Positions 8,351-16,130 of a stretch of 62,744 bases of DNA are shown here, piece after piece. The notes beneath the pieces are model-generated. The model was not told the origin of the DNA and made no database searches. It saw only the letters and a list, made by a program, of their open reading frames with translations. The translations under genes were made by a program, and so were the position numbers. The stretch comes from JANRKN01 sp033763435 (GTDB lineage Bacteria > Planctomycetota > Phycisphaerae > Phycisphaerales > UBA1924), in the NCBI GenBank assembly GCA_033763435.1, contig JANRKN010000021.1, positions 1-62,744 of the forward strand, read 5' to 3'. Each line of letters opens with the position of its first letter. Position 1 is the stretch's first letter.

Positions 8351-9205
8351 CTACATGCCCCCGGGGCCACGGATCTCGGTGCGGACGTCCCAGAGCTCGG
8401 GGAACACCTGCTCGTCGGTGAGGGCGCGGAGGTACTTGACACCGCTGGTGCCGCCGGTGCCCATCTTCATGCCGATGACGCGCTGAACGACCTTGAGATG
8501 GCGGTAGCGGAAGAGCGCGTACTGCTCTTCGACGTCCATGAGCTTCTCGCACATCTCGTACTCGTCCCACCAGCGCTGGGGGTGCTCGTAGATGTCGCGG
8601 ATCACGGCGGTGACGCCCGCGTGCGCGGTGTAGGGCTTCGTGACGTCGCGCGAGAGCACCTCGGCGGGGATGGGCAGCCCCCGGCGCGCGAGGTGGCGCA
8701 GGAACTCGTCGTAGAGGCTGGGGGATTCGAGCGCGCCCTTGAGCTGGGCGTGGATCTCGGGCATGTGCCGGAAGACCGCGAGCATCCGCTCGTCCTTGTT
8801 GCCCAGCAGGAACTCAATCATGCGGTTCTGGAAGCTCTGGATGCCGCTCGCTGGCCCGAGCACGTGGCGGAACTGGACGTACTCGCTGGGCGTCAGCGTC
8901 GCGAGGACCGACCACTGCTGGACGAGTTGGGCCTGAATGTGCTTGACGCGGGCGAGGACTTTGAAGCTGGGCTCGAGCTCGTCCTTGCGGACGTGGGCGA
9001 TCGCGGCCGAGAGCTCGTGGATGATGAGCTTGAACCAGAGCTCGGTGGTTTGGTGCTGGATGATGAAGAGCAGCTCGTCGTGGTGCTGGGGCTCAGAGAG
9101 CGGCTGCTGGGCGGAGAGCAGCGTGGGGAGGCGGAGATAGGTGCCGTAGTCGAGCTTGCCGTGGAGCTCGGTGTGGAGGCCGGGCTCGTGTGCGCGGTGG
9201 GACAT
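8351..9205 (-). CDS. kynA: Tryptophan 2,3-dioxygenase
   Basis: A heme enzyme that opens the indole ring of L-tryptophan to N-formylkynurenine, the first step of the kynurenine route. The 284-aa length fits the bacterial family. Visible hallmarks are LDYGTYLRL, the distal His51 in FIIQHQTTELWFK, SFQNRMIE, and the proximal heme ligand His236 in LFRYRHLKVVQRVIG, followed by KMGTGGTSGVKYL, the tryptophan-binding loop. A good AGGAG site precedes the ATG. The other kynurenine genes are not in the window, so use for degradation or NAD synthesis cannot be decided. Confidence 0.95.
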   Translation of the reverse strand: MSHRAHEPGLHTELHGKLDYGTYLRLPTLLSAQQPLSEPQHHDELLFIIQHQTTELWFKLIIHELSAAIAHVRKDELEPSFKVLARVKHIQAQLVQQWSVLATLTPSEYVQFRHVLGPASGIQSFQNRMIEFLLGNKDERMLAVFRHMPEIHAQLKGALESPSLYDEFLRHLARRGLPIPAEVLSRDVTKPYTAHAGVTAVIRDIYEHPQRWWDEYEMCEKLMDVEEQYALFRYRHLKVVQRVIGMKMGTGGTSGVKYLRALTDEQVFPELWDVRTEIRGPGGM

Positions 9206-9253
9206 GAGGAACTCCTGAGCGAGAGCAACCGCGCGATCTTACCGCGTGGGCCC

Positions 9254-9287
9254 AAACGAACAGGCCCGAAGCGATGCTCCGGGCCTG
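9254..9287 (-). terminator. Probable terminator of the small lipoprotein gene
   Basis: Read on the minus strand, CAGGCCCG and CGGGCCTG (9261-9268 and 9280-9287) form an 8-bp stem, followed by TTCGTTT. It lies downstream of the stop at 9314 and upstream of kynA. Confidence 0.6.
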
Positions 9288-9313
9288 CCAGAAGTTCAGA
9301 GGTTTGTGCGTGC

Positions 9314-9604
9314 TCAGCGTCCGGCGCGGCTCAGGCGCATCGCCTCGGCATCGGCCAGCGCCCGGTCGGGCGTCACATCGCGCGACGCGGCCCAGACGAG
9401 GTACGCCTGCTCGCGGGCAGGGTCGGCCGAGGCCATGGGCGGCACGGCCATCGACTGGATCTGCATGTATTCATCGCGGGCCGAATACCCGCATCCACCC
9501 GCACCCACGCACAGCCCCGCACCCAGCGACGCACAGAGCAGGCCGGCGCGCGTGAGGCGGCGAGAAGCTAAAGACGTGCGATGCGGAACCAAGCCGTGGC
9601 TCAT
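9314..9604 (-). CDS. Small lipoprotein-like exported protein
   Basis: A 96-aa protein with a signal sequence ending in AGGC (Cys38), which is a lipobox-like but not ideal site. The mature 58 residues are mostly helical and end DAEAMRLSRAGR. No family is recognised. A hairpin terminator follows it, which separates it from kynA. The size and lipobox make it plausible, but coding is not certain. Confidence 0.5.
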   Translation of the reverse strand: MSHGLVPHRTSLASRRLTRAGLLCASLGAGLCVGAGGCGYSARDEYMQIQSMAVPPMASADPAREQAYLVWAASRDVTPDRALADAEAMRLSRAGR

Positions 9605-10107
9605 GTGCTGCCCTTGCAGTTCCCCGTCCCGAACCCACCCAAGCTCTCTCCCAACCCAACCCTCAATCCGACGGCCCGCCCAGTTTCGCGTTCCCGAGCC
9701 TCGCGCGTTCAGCCCAGCGGAGCTCAGACGATCGGACGCTGCCTGTCAATCTGGTAAATCAGATCGGTCTTTTCCAGTCGTGCCTGAAGGCCCCCGAAGG
9801 CTGTTGTCCCCTGTGCCGGTGACACGCACCCATGCCGGCCGAGGCCCTGTCCGAGAAAACCCAGCCTACCGAAGTTGGAAGAGCGTCGGCCAAGTCTGCG
9901 GCGGCGCTTGTGAATAACTCCCGCGGACGTCCATGTTTGTGAACACTGACCGAACACCTTGGGGGGTGCCGACATCTTTGTTTGCACTTTGGGCGGGTAT
10001 GTCGGGGGGCGGGTGTGGATATCTGCGGAGTGGAACCTGTTCGGGTCCGACCGTACCCTCGGCATCAAGATGGGTGGGATGGATACTCGCAGCGAGGACA
10101 GACGCTC
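9605..10107. other. Divergent 500-bp gap with three DnaA-box-like sites
   Basis: No convincing gene lies here. Its base composition is visibly less GC-rich than its surroundings. On the minus strand there is a perfect DnaA box TTATTCACA (9909-9917), a 7/9 match GTGTTCACA (9938-9946) and an 8/9 match ATATCCACA (10014-10022). It separates a block of minus-strand genes from plus-strand genes. It could hold divergent promoters, a DnaA-regulated site or a replication origin; none is shown. Confidence 0.4.
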
Positions 10108-10971
10108 ATGAAGATCGCCTTCAGCACGGTGGCTTGCCCGGAGTGGACCCTGGAGCGTGTCGCGGCCGCGGCTCGCGAGGCGGGGTATCTGGGCGTCGAG
10201 CTGCGGGGCTTCGGCGACGGCTCGCGGGCGTTCGCGTCGGACCCGTTCCTGATCGACGCGATGAAGGTCCGTCGCGTGCTGGATCAGGTGGGCGTGCGCG
10301 TTGCGTCGCTCGCGACGGGCGTGCGCTACGACGCGCCGATCAATCCGCCGATGGTGGGGCACTTCCTGGTCGATCAGGAAGCCTCGGTCCACGCGGCCAA
10401 GCGCGCGGTCGATGTGGCGGCCGCGATCGAGGCGCCGTTTGTGCGGGTGTTCGGCTTTGAGATTCAGGGCGCGGACCGTCCCGCGAACGCGCTCGAGCGG
10501 ATCGCCCAGCGCCTGTACCACACTTGCGACCATGCGCGGACGACGGGCGTGCAGGTCGCGCTCGAGAACGGCGGGAGCTTTGCACGGGCCTCGGACCTCG
10601 CCTCGATGATCGACCGCGTGAAGCACACGTTGATGCGCGGCGCGTACTCGATCCAGGCTGGGGCACTCGCGGGCGATGACCCGGCCGAAGCGGTCGCAAT
10701 GCTGGGCGAGCGGCTCACAATCGTGAAGGTCCGGCCTTACGTCAACGGTGCGCCCGCGGCCGTGGACGCGAACGACGCGCTCATCGCCCGCACCTTCGCG
10801 CGCCTGCGCGAGATCGGGTACACCGGCTGGGTCGTGTACGAGCTCGACCGCGCGTGGATCCGCGGCGGGGCCTCGGCCGACGTCGGCGCGATTCTCAAGA
10901 GCTCGGCCCAGGCGCTGTACACGCTCGCCAGCGGCCCGCGCTCGGGCGCGCGCCCGGTCGTGATGGTCTGA
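10108..10971 (+). CDS. Sugar phosphate isomerase/epimerase-like TIM-barrel protein
   Basis: A 287-aa cytoplasmic protein of the xylose-isomerase-like (AP endonuclease 2) superfamily. It begins MKIAFSTVACPEWTLERV, then GYLGVELRGFGD, a family start. VRVFGFEI, VQVALENGG and WVVYELDR are the later strands that carry the metal-binding acids (E, D, H positions), though the usual His of the middle strand is not obvious. The ATG at 10108 has GAGG 11 nt upstream. It is followed by queG after 34 nt on the same strand. Substrate is unknown. Confidence 0.8.
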   Translation: MKIAFSTVACPEWTLERVAAAAREAGYLGVELRGFGDGSRAFASDPFLIDAMKVRRVLDQVGVRVASLATGVRYDAPINPPMVGHFLVDQEASVHAAKRAVDVAAAIEAPFVRVFGFEIQGADRPANALERIAQRLYHTCDHARTTGVQVALENGGSFARASDLASMIDRVKHTLMRGAYSIQAGALAGDDPAEAVAMLGERLTIVKVRPYVNGAPAAVDANDALIARTFARLREIGYTGWVVYELDRAWIRGGASADVGAILKSSAQALYTLASGPRSGARPVVMV

Positions 10972-11005
10972 GGTCATCCGCCGGCTCACCCGCGGCGCCG
11001 TCGGC

Positions 11006-12091
11006 GTGTACGCTGAACGCCGCGTGGCTGAAGATTCCGTCCAAACTGTCGATGGCGAGAGCATCGTCCAGCGTTGCCTGGCGCTGGGCTTCGCGTGCGC
11101 GGGCGTGTGCAGGGCCGAGCCCACGCGGTGGGCCGCCCAGCTCCGCGATTGGCTCGCCTCAGGCAAGCACGGCAGCATGGACTATCTCGCGCAGAACCTC
11201 GCGCTGCGTGAAGATGCCTCGCGCCTGACCGATCCGCGAGCGCGCAGCGTGGTGATGGTCGCGGATCAGTACGCCTCGCGGAACGCGCCGGGGGAGCACG
11301 GGGGACAGGCCCGAGTCGCGAGGTACGCGCAGGGCGAGGACTATCACGCGGTGATCAAGGATCGGCTTCACGCGCTGGCCGATGCGCTGCGCACGGAGCA
11401 CCCAGGGCACGAGTTCCGCACGTTCGTCGACACGGCCCCCGTGCTCGAGCGCGAGCTCGCGGCGCGCGCAGGGCTGGGCTGGACCGGCAAGCACACGCTG
11501 CTGATCCATCCCGAGCGTGGATCGTGGCTGCTGCTGGGGGGCGTCGCGACGACGCTGGCGATCGTGCCGCCGCGGGAGCAGTTGTCTGTCGAGGATCACT
11601 GCGGCACGTGCACGCGCTGTATCGACGCGTGCCCGACGGGGGCGATCACGCCGTACTCCGTCGACGCGTCGCGCTGCGTGTCGTATCTGACGATCGAGCG
11701 CCGGGGGGAGATCGCGCCCGAGTTTCACGCGGGAATCGGCGAGTGGATCTTCGGCTGTGACGTCTGTCAGGAGGTTTGCCCGCACAACTCACCGCGCCCC
11801 GCGCGAGCGACGGGCGCGGCGCACGCGAGCTATGCGCCGCGGGTGCGAGGGCTGGATGCGATCGAGTTGCTCTCCTGGCGGCCCGACGATCGCTCGCGCG
11901 TGCTGTCGGGTTCGGCGATGAAGCGGGCGAAGCTCGAGATGCTCAAGCGCAACGCGCTGATCGTGCTGGGCAACACGCGTCCGGCGGGGGCGCGGGCGCG
12001 CATCGAGCAGATCGCCGCGGACGCGACGGAGCATGAGCTCGTGCGTGCGACCGCGCGGCAGGTGCTGGAACGCTGGCCTGAAACGACCTGA
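11006..12091 (+). CDS. queG: Epoxyqueuosine reductase QueG
   Basis: QueG is a cobalamin- and 4Fe-4S-dependent enzyme that makes queuosine from epoxyqueuosine in tRNA. With the GTG start at 11006 the protein has 361 residues. The catalytic acid is in FVDTAPVLERELAARAGLG (Asp142), followed by WTGKHTLL. Two 4Fe-4S sites are visible: CGTCTRCIDACP (Cys199/202/205/209) and CDVCQEVCP (Cys251/254/258). The C-terminal helical repeat has KRNALIVLGN. A second in-frame GTG at 11024 could be the true start. No other queuosine gene is near. Confidence 0.94.
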   Translation: MYAERRVAEDSVQTVDGESIVQRCLALGFACAGVCRAEPTRWAAQLRDWLASGKHGSMDYLAQNLALREDASRLTDPRARSVVMVADQYASRNAPGEHGGQARVARYAQGEDYHAVIKDRLHALADALRTEHPGHEFRTFVDTAPVLERELAARAGLGWTGKHTLLIHPERGSWLLLGGVATTLAIVPPREQLSVEDHCGTCTRCIDACPTGAITPYSVDASRCVSYLTIERRGEIAPEFHAGIGEWIFGCDVCQEVCPHNSPRPARATGAAHASYAPRVRGLDAIELLSWRPDDRSRVLSGSAMKRAKLEMLKRNALIVLGNTRPAGARARIEQIAADATEHELVRATARQVLERWPETT

Positions 12092-12095
12092 TCGA

Positions 12096-12851
12096 TCAGC
12101 CGATCGACGTGCTGCCCTTGAACCACGAATCGCCCGGGTTGTCGCCGCTGGGGGGCGGATCGCCCGCGCCGTAGCCGTGGCCCGAGTCGCCGCCGCCAGC
12201 GCCGCCCTGGTCTGGGCCGTGGTCGTGGTTGATCGTGATGTGCCCGAGGTAGGTGCCCGCGCGCAGGTCGACCGTGAGCTGGCGGTTGGGGTCGAGCAGC
12301 CCGGGCACCTGCTGCCCGATGAAGTCGAAGATGTTCTTCGCGACCGCTTCCTGCTGCAGGCGCTTATCGAAGATCAGCATCGTGCAGTGCGTTCGGCCCG
12401 TCTTGCCGGGCTCGTTGGCGGCGGTGTCGTGGTTGTAGACCTCGAGCCACACTGAGTCGGGGGCGCCCTCTTTCACGCCCTGCTCGGTGCTCTCGACGAG
12501 CACGATGCGCTGGGCGCGCGGCGTCTGGACGCGCCGCTGGATCGCGAAGCCCTGGGGGAACTCGCCGCCGGTGGGGCTGGGCGCCTCGACCTGAACGACC
12601 TCCACGGCCATCAGGTGCTTCTGGAGGTGCTGATGGAGCATCTCGTGCAGCGCCTGCACGAGGGGCGCGGCGGCTTCCTTGGCGTTCAGGGTCGCCTCGA
12701 TCACGAGCAGGCCCACGCCGTTGCCCTGATCAAAGTGCGAGTTGAACATGCCCAAGATCGCGCCGCCGGGCTTGTTCTGCTGCTCCTCGTCGCGGAGATA
12801 GGCCTGGAGCCCGTCGTCGGCCGAGTGAAAGACGTCCATCGCCAGCTTCAT
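12096..12851 (-). CDS. Conserved-looking protein of unknown function
   Basis: A 251-aa soluble protein starting at the ATG at 12851 behind an AAGGAG site; the sequence upstream of it is not protein-like. It starts MKLAMDVFHSADDGLQAYLR, has a compact alpha/beta pattern (LLVIEATLNAKEAAAPLV, HEMLHQHLQKHLMAVEVVQV) and a long disordered Gly/Asp/Pro-rich tail with His residues. No family is recognised and no signal peptide is seen. It is convergent with queG, the stops being only 4 nt apart. Confidence 0.7.
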   Translation of the reverse strand: MKLAMDVFHSADDGLQAYLRDEEQQNKPGGAILGMFNSHFDQGNGVGLLVIEATLNAKEAAAPLVQALHEMLHQHLQKHLMAVEVVQVEAPSPTGGEFPQGFAIQRRVQTPRAQRIVLVESTEQGVKEGAPDSVWLEVYNHDTAANEPGKTGRTHCTMLIFDKRLQQEAVAKNIFDFIGQQVPGLLDPNRQLTVDLRAGTYLGHITINHDHGPDQGGAGGGDSGHGYGAGDPPPSGDNPGDSWFKGSTSIG

Positions 12852-12955
12852 CGAGAGCTCCTTGAAGGGTTCTGGCCAAGAATAGCCGACCCGCCGCTCC
12901 GGGTTGGGGTGGGCCGGCTGGGTGGGGCTCGATGGGGCGGGCGCGAGAATCACGC

Positions 12956-13438
12956 ATGACGATCACCAACCGACCGACGCTCACCCCCGCCGACCGCGCC
13001 GCGCTCGATGCCGCGATCGCGCAGGCCCGCAAATCGCTCTCCGAGGGCGGCATTCCGATCGGTGCGGCGCTCGCGACGCCCGACGGCACCATCGTCGCCC
13101 TCGGGCACAATCTTCGCGTCCAGACCGGCGACCCCACCGCGCACGCCGAGACCGTGTGCATTCGCAACGCGGGCCGGCGGCGTGACTGGCACACGCTCAC
13201 GATGGCGACCACGCTCTCGCCCTGCGCGATGTGCTCGGGCACCGCGGTGCTGCACCGGATCCCGCGCGTGGTGATCGGCGAGCATCGGACGTTTCAGGGC
13301 CGCGAGGATTGGCTGCGGGCCGAAGGGGTGCAGATCCTGCTGGCGGACGACCCGCGGTGCGTGAAGCTGATGGAGGAGTTCATCGCCGCGCGTCCGGAAC
13401 TGTGGAACGAGGACATCGGCGTTCCGCCCAAGGGCTGA
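12956..13438 (+). CDS. Cytosine-deaminase-like enzyme of the Fcy1 type
   Basis: A 160-aa zinc deaminase. The active site reads TAHAET (His63, Glu65) and LSPCAMCSG (Cys90, Cys93). It also has GGIPIGAAL, GHNLRVQTG, IPRVVIGEH, FQGREDWLR, DDPRCVKLMEEFI and a closing ELWNEDIG. These are the blocks of yeast cytosine deaminase FCY1, not of TadA or CDD, so cytosine is the likely substrate, used for pyrimidine salvage. A TadA-like or guanine deaminase role is less likely. It starts 104 nt from the divergent gene at 12851. Confidence 0.85.
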   Translation: MTITNRPTLTPADRAALDAAIAQARKSLSEGGIPIGAALATPDGTIVALGHNLRVQTGDPTAHAETVCIRNAGRRRDWHTLTMATTLSPCAMCSGTAVLHRIPRVVIGEHRTFQGREDWLRAEGVQILLADDPRCVKLMEEFIAARPELWNEDIGVPPKG

Positions 13439-13482
13439 TCGCGCTCGTCGGGCGAGCGCCGGGACGGTCGGGGGCTGCGACC

Positions 13483-13518
13483 AAAAGAAAACCGGCCCGA
13501 GCGCAGGGCCCGGGCCGG
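13483..13518 (-). terminator. Intrinsic terminator of fusA
   Basis: On the minus strand CCGGCCCG and CGGGCCGG (13511-13518 and 13492-13499) form an 8-bp stem followed by TTTTCTTTT. It lies 38 nt past the fusA stop. Confidence 0.85.
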
Positions 13519-13555
13519 GTGAACAGTCGCTTCGGTCAGCGGCTGGGAGCGGAGA

Positions 13556-15679
13556 TTACTTCTTCGCGCCCTGCTGCTCCTTCATGATCTGCTCCTGAAT
13601 GGCGCGCGGGATCGCGCGATACTCGAGGAACTCCATGCTCGCGCTCGCGCGGCCCTGAGACATACCGCGGAGGCTGGTGGTGTAGCCGAAGAGCTCCGAG
13701 AGGGGAATCTCGGAGGTGACGAGCTTCACGACGCCGCGGTCTTCGGTGTCGATAATCATGCCGCGACGGCTGGAGACGTCGCCCGTGACGTTGCCCAGGT
13801 AGTCGTTGGGCACCGTGATGACGACCTTCATGATCGGCTCGAGGAGCACGGGGCCGGCCTTCTCGATCGCTTCGAGAACGGCCAGACGGCCGGCCTGCTC
13901 GAAGGCGACCTGAGACGAGTCGACCGGGTGGTACGAACCGTCGACGATCGTCGCCTTGACGTTGATCAGCGGGTAGCCGAACTTGACGCCCGTGACGCAG
14001 GTCTGACGGATGCCGTGCTCGACCGACGGGATGTATTCCTTGGGGATCGAGCCGCCGACGACCTTGTTCTCGACGGCGATGTTGTCAGTGAAGTCGATCT
14101 CGTCGGCCGCGGCCTGCTCGGCGGTGTAGGGCTCGAGGTGGATGGTGCAGTCACCGAACTGACCGCGACCACCGGTCTGCTTGACGAACTTGCCGCGGAC
14201 GTACTCGGCCTTGCGGGTGATCGCCTCGCGGTACGAAACCTTGGGACGACCGACCTCGACGCCGATCTTCAGGTCGCGGCGGAGCTTGGTGGTGATGATG
14301 TCCAGGTGCAGCTCGCCCATGCCCGAGATGATGGTCTGGCCCGTTTCCTCATCGAAGTGGAAGCGGAAGCTCGGGTCCTCGCGGCGGATGGTGAGCAGCG
14401 CCTCGGACAGGCGGCGCTTGTCGTCGGTGGTCTTGGGCTCGATCGACATCGAGATGACCGGCTCGGGGAAGAACATGCGCTCGAGCATGATGGGCTGGTC
14501 GCTGTCGCAGAGCGTGTCGCCCGTGTAGCTGTCCTTGATGCCGACGACCGCGACGATGTTGCCCGCGCCGACGGACTCGAGCGGGATGCGGTTGTTGGCG
14601 TGCATCTCAAAGATGCGCGAGGCGTTCTCGCGCTTGCCGTTGCCCGGGTTGAGCAGGCGCGTGCCCTTGGCAAGCGTGCCCGAGTAGACGCGGACATAGG
14701 TCAGGTCGCCGTGCTGGTCGGCGACGACCTTGAAGACCAGCGCCGAGAAGGGCGCCTTGTCGTCGTGCGGACGGGTGAGCTTGGTGTCCTTGTCCTGGGG
14801 GTCGGTGCCCTCGACGTCGGGCTTCTCGGTGGGGGAGGGGAGGTAGTCGATGACGGCATCGAGGAGGGCCTGGATGCCGACGTTGCGGAGGGCCGCGCCG
14901 CAGAGCACGGCGTTGCACTTGCGCTCAACGACGCCCTTGCGGAGCGCCGTCCGGAGCTGGTCGAGGCTCGGCTCCTTGCCTTCGAGGTACATCTCCATGA
15001 GCGAGTCGTCGAGCTCGGAGATCTTCTCGATCATCTCGTGGCGCCACTTCTGGGCCGTTTCCTGATAGTCCTCGGGGATGTCGGTCTCGGTGACGACCTC
15101 GCCCTTGTCGCCCTCGAAGACGAAGGCGCGCATCGTCATGAGATCGATGATGCCCTTGTGCTCGTTGCCGACGCCAAGGGGATACTGGATGGCGATGGCG
15201 TTGGCGCCCAGGCGCGTGCGGATGGTGCCGAAGCTGAAGTCAAAGCTCGCGCCGAGCTTGTCCATCTTGTTGACGAAGCAGATGCGGGGGACGCGGTAGC
15301 GGTCGGCCTGGCGCCAGACGGTCTCGGACTGGGCCTCGACGCCTTCCTTGCCGTCGAACACAGCGACCGCGCCGTCGAGCACGCGGAGCGAGCGCTCGAC
15401 CTCGATGGTGAAGTCCACGTGGCCCGGGGTGTCGATGAGGTTGATCTTGTAATCGCGCCCGCTGCGGACCCAGGGGCAGGTCGTGGCGGCGGACTGGATC
15501 GTGATGCCGCGCTCCTGCTCGTCCTGGAGGAAGTCCATGGTCGCGGTGCCTTCGTGCACCTCGCCCATCTTGTAGTTCTTGCCGGTGTAGTACAGGATGC
15601 GCTCGGACACCGTCGTTTTGCCGGCGTCGATGTGGGCGCAGATGCCGATGTTGCGGATGTGGGAAAGGTCAGTCGCCAT
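13556..15679 (-). CDS. fusA: Elongation factor G
   Basis: EF-G is the GTPase that moves tRNA and mRNA through the ribosome and acts with RRF in recycling. The 707-aa protein has G1 AHIDAGKTT, G2 around RGITIQSAA, G3 DTPGH, G4 NKMD, then domains II-V in the normal order (QTGGRGQFGDC in domain IV, RRGMIIDTEDRG in domain V, and GRASASMEF near the end). The ATG at 15679 precedes MATDLSHIRNIGICAHID. The gene stands alone rather than in the usual rpsL-rpsG-fusA-tuf string, so this may be an extra or relocated copy. Confidence 0.97.
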   Translation of the reverse strand: MATDLSHIRNIGICAHIDAGKTTVSERILYYTGKNYKMGEVHEGTATMDFLQDEQERGITIQSAATTCPWVRSGRDYKINLIDTPGHVDFTIEVERSLRVLDGAVAVFDGKEGVEAQSETVWRQADRYRVPRICFVNKMDKLGASFDFSFGTIRTRLGANAIAIQYPLGVGNEHKGIIDLMTMRAFVFEGDKGEVVTETDIPEDYQETAQKWRHEMIEKISELDDSLMEMYLEGKEPSLDQLRTALRKGVVERKCNAVLCGAALRNVGIQALLDAVIDYLPSPTEKPDVEGTDPQDKDTKLTRPHDDKAPFSALVFKVVADQHGDLTYVRVYSGTLAKGTRLLNPGNGKRENASRIFEMHANNRIPLESVGAGNIVAVVGIKDSYTGDTLCDSDQPIMLERMFFPEPVISMSIEPKTTDDKRRLSEALLTIRREDPSFRFHFDEETGQTIISGMGELHLDIITTKLRRDLKIGVEVGRPKVSYREAITRKAEYVRGKFVKQTGGRGQFGDCTIHLEPYTAEQAAADEIDFTDNIAVENKVVGGSIPKEYIPSVEHGIRQTCVTGVKFGYPLINVKATIVDGSYHPVDSSQVAFEQAGRLAVLEAIEKAGPVLLEPIMKVVITVPNDYLGNVTGDVSSRRGMIIDTEDRGVVKLVTSEIPLSELFGYTTSLRGMSQGRASASMEFLEYRAIPRAIQEQIMKEQQGAKK

Positions 15680-16130
15680 GGTCTTCTCGCTTGCTGCTTG
15701 CGGGTCCCGCCGGTCCCGGGGTGGGCCGGCCTTCAACTGTGAATCTGAACCCGAGCCCGGAGGCCCGGCGTTTCGTCAGAAAGCACCGACACCCTTGGGC
15801 CCGGAACTGAGTGCTGGATGGATCGAAAGGTCGTTGCCCGCTTTGCCGGGGCGCGCTCGCGAGGGCGCTGAGGGCCCCGTTGAACGCGTGCCGCCGGTCT
15901 CCCCGGTGTTCACGCCGCGGGCGGGCGTGCGGGGGAGCGTCGGTGGGGATTGACGTCGTCGTCGTCGCTGGAATCCATGCCGTCCACCGTCCGAACCTTT
16001 CACCCTCACCCGTTCCCCGCCCTCGTCCCAACCCCCGGATTTCACGCCGGTTGGAGGGGTGCGAATGGTAGGCTTGGGGGGGTCAAAATCAAGCCGGTGG
16101 GGGCTCCCGGGCCCTGGGCGCTGGATCGGC
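15680..16130. other. Gap upstream of fusA, no gene seen
   Basis: This 450-nt stretch should carry the fusA promoter and 5' leader on the minus strand. I see no convincing gene, tRNA or clear hairpin terminator. The section at 15950-15970 holds a short GTC triplet run and the part at 16060-16120 is G-rich. Confidence 0.4.

Noticed and set aside
9724..11178. Long open frame on the minus strand across the divergent gap and the isomerase gene
   Set aside because: It is rich in Arg, His and Ala with no family signature, and it overlaps a clear isomerase on the other strand; it is a by-product of high GC.
13928..15742. A 604-codon open frame on the plus strand inside fusA
   Set aside because: It is an antisense shadow of fusA with Asp/Leu/Val/Ala-rich, low-complexity translation.
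15776..16130. Possible extra coding frame upstream of fusA
   Set aside because: The translation is Arg/Pro/Thr-rich and runs into the O-antigen-ligase-like gene in another frame; no start or ribosome-binding site supports it.
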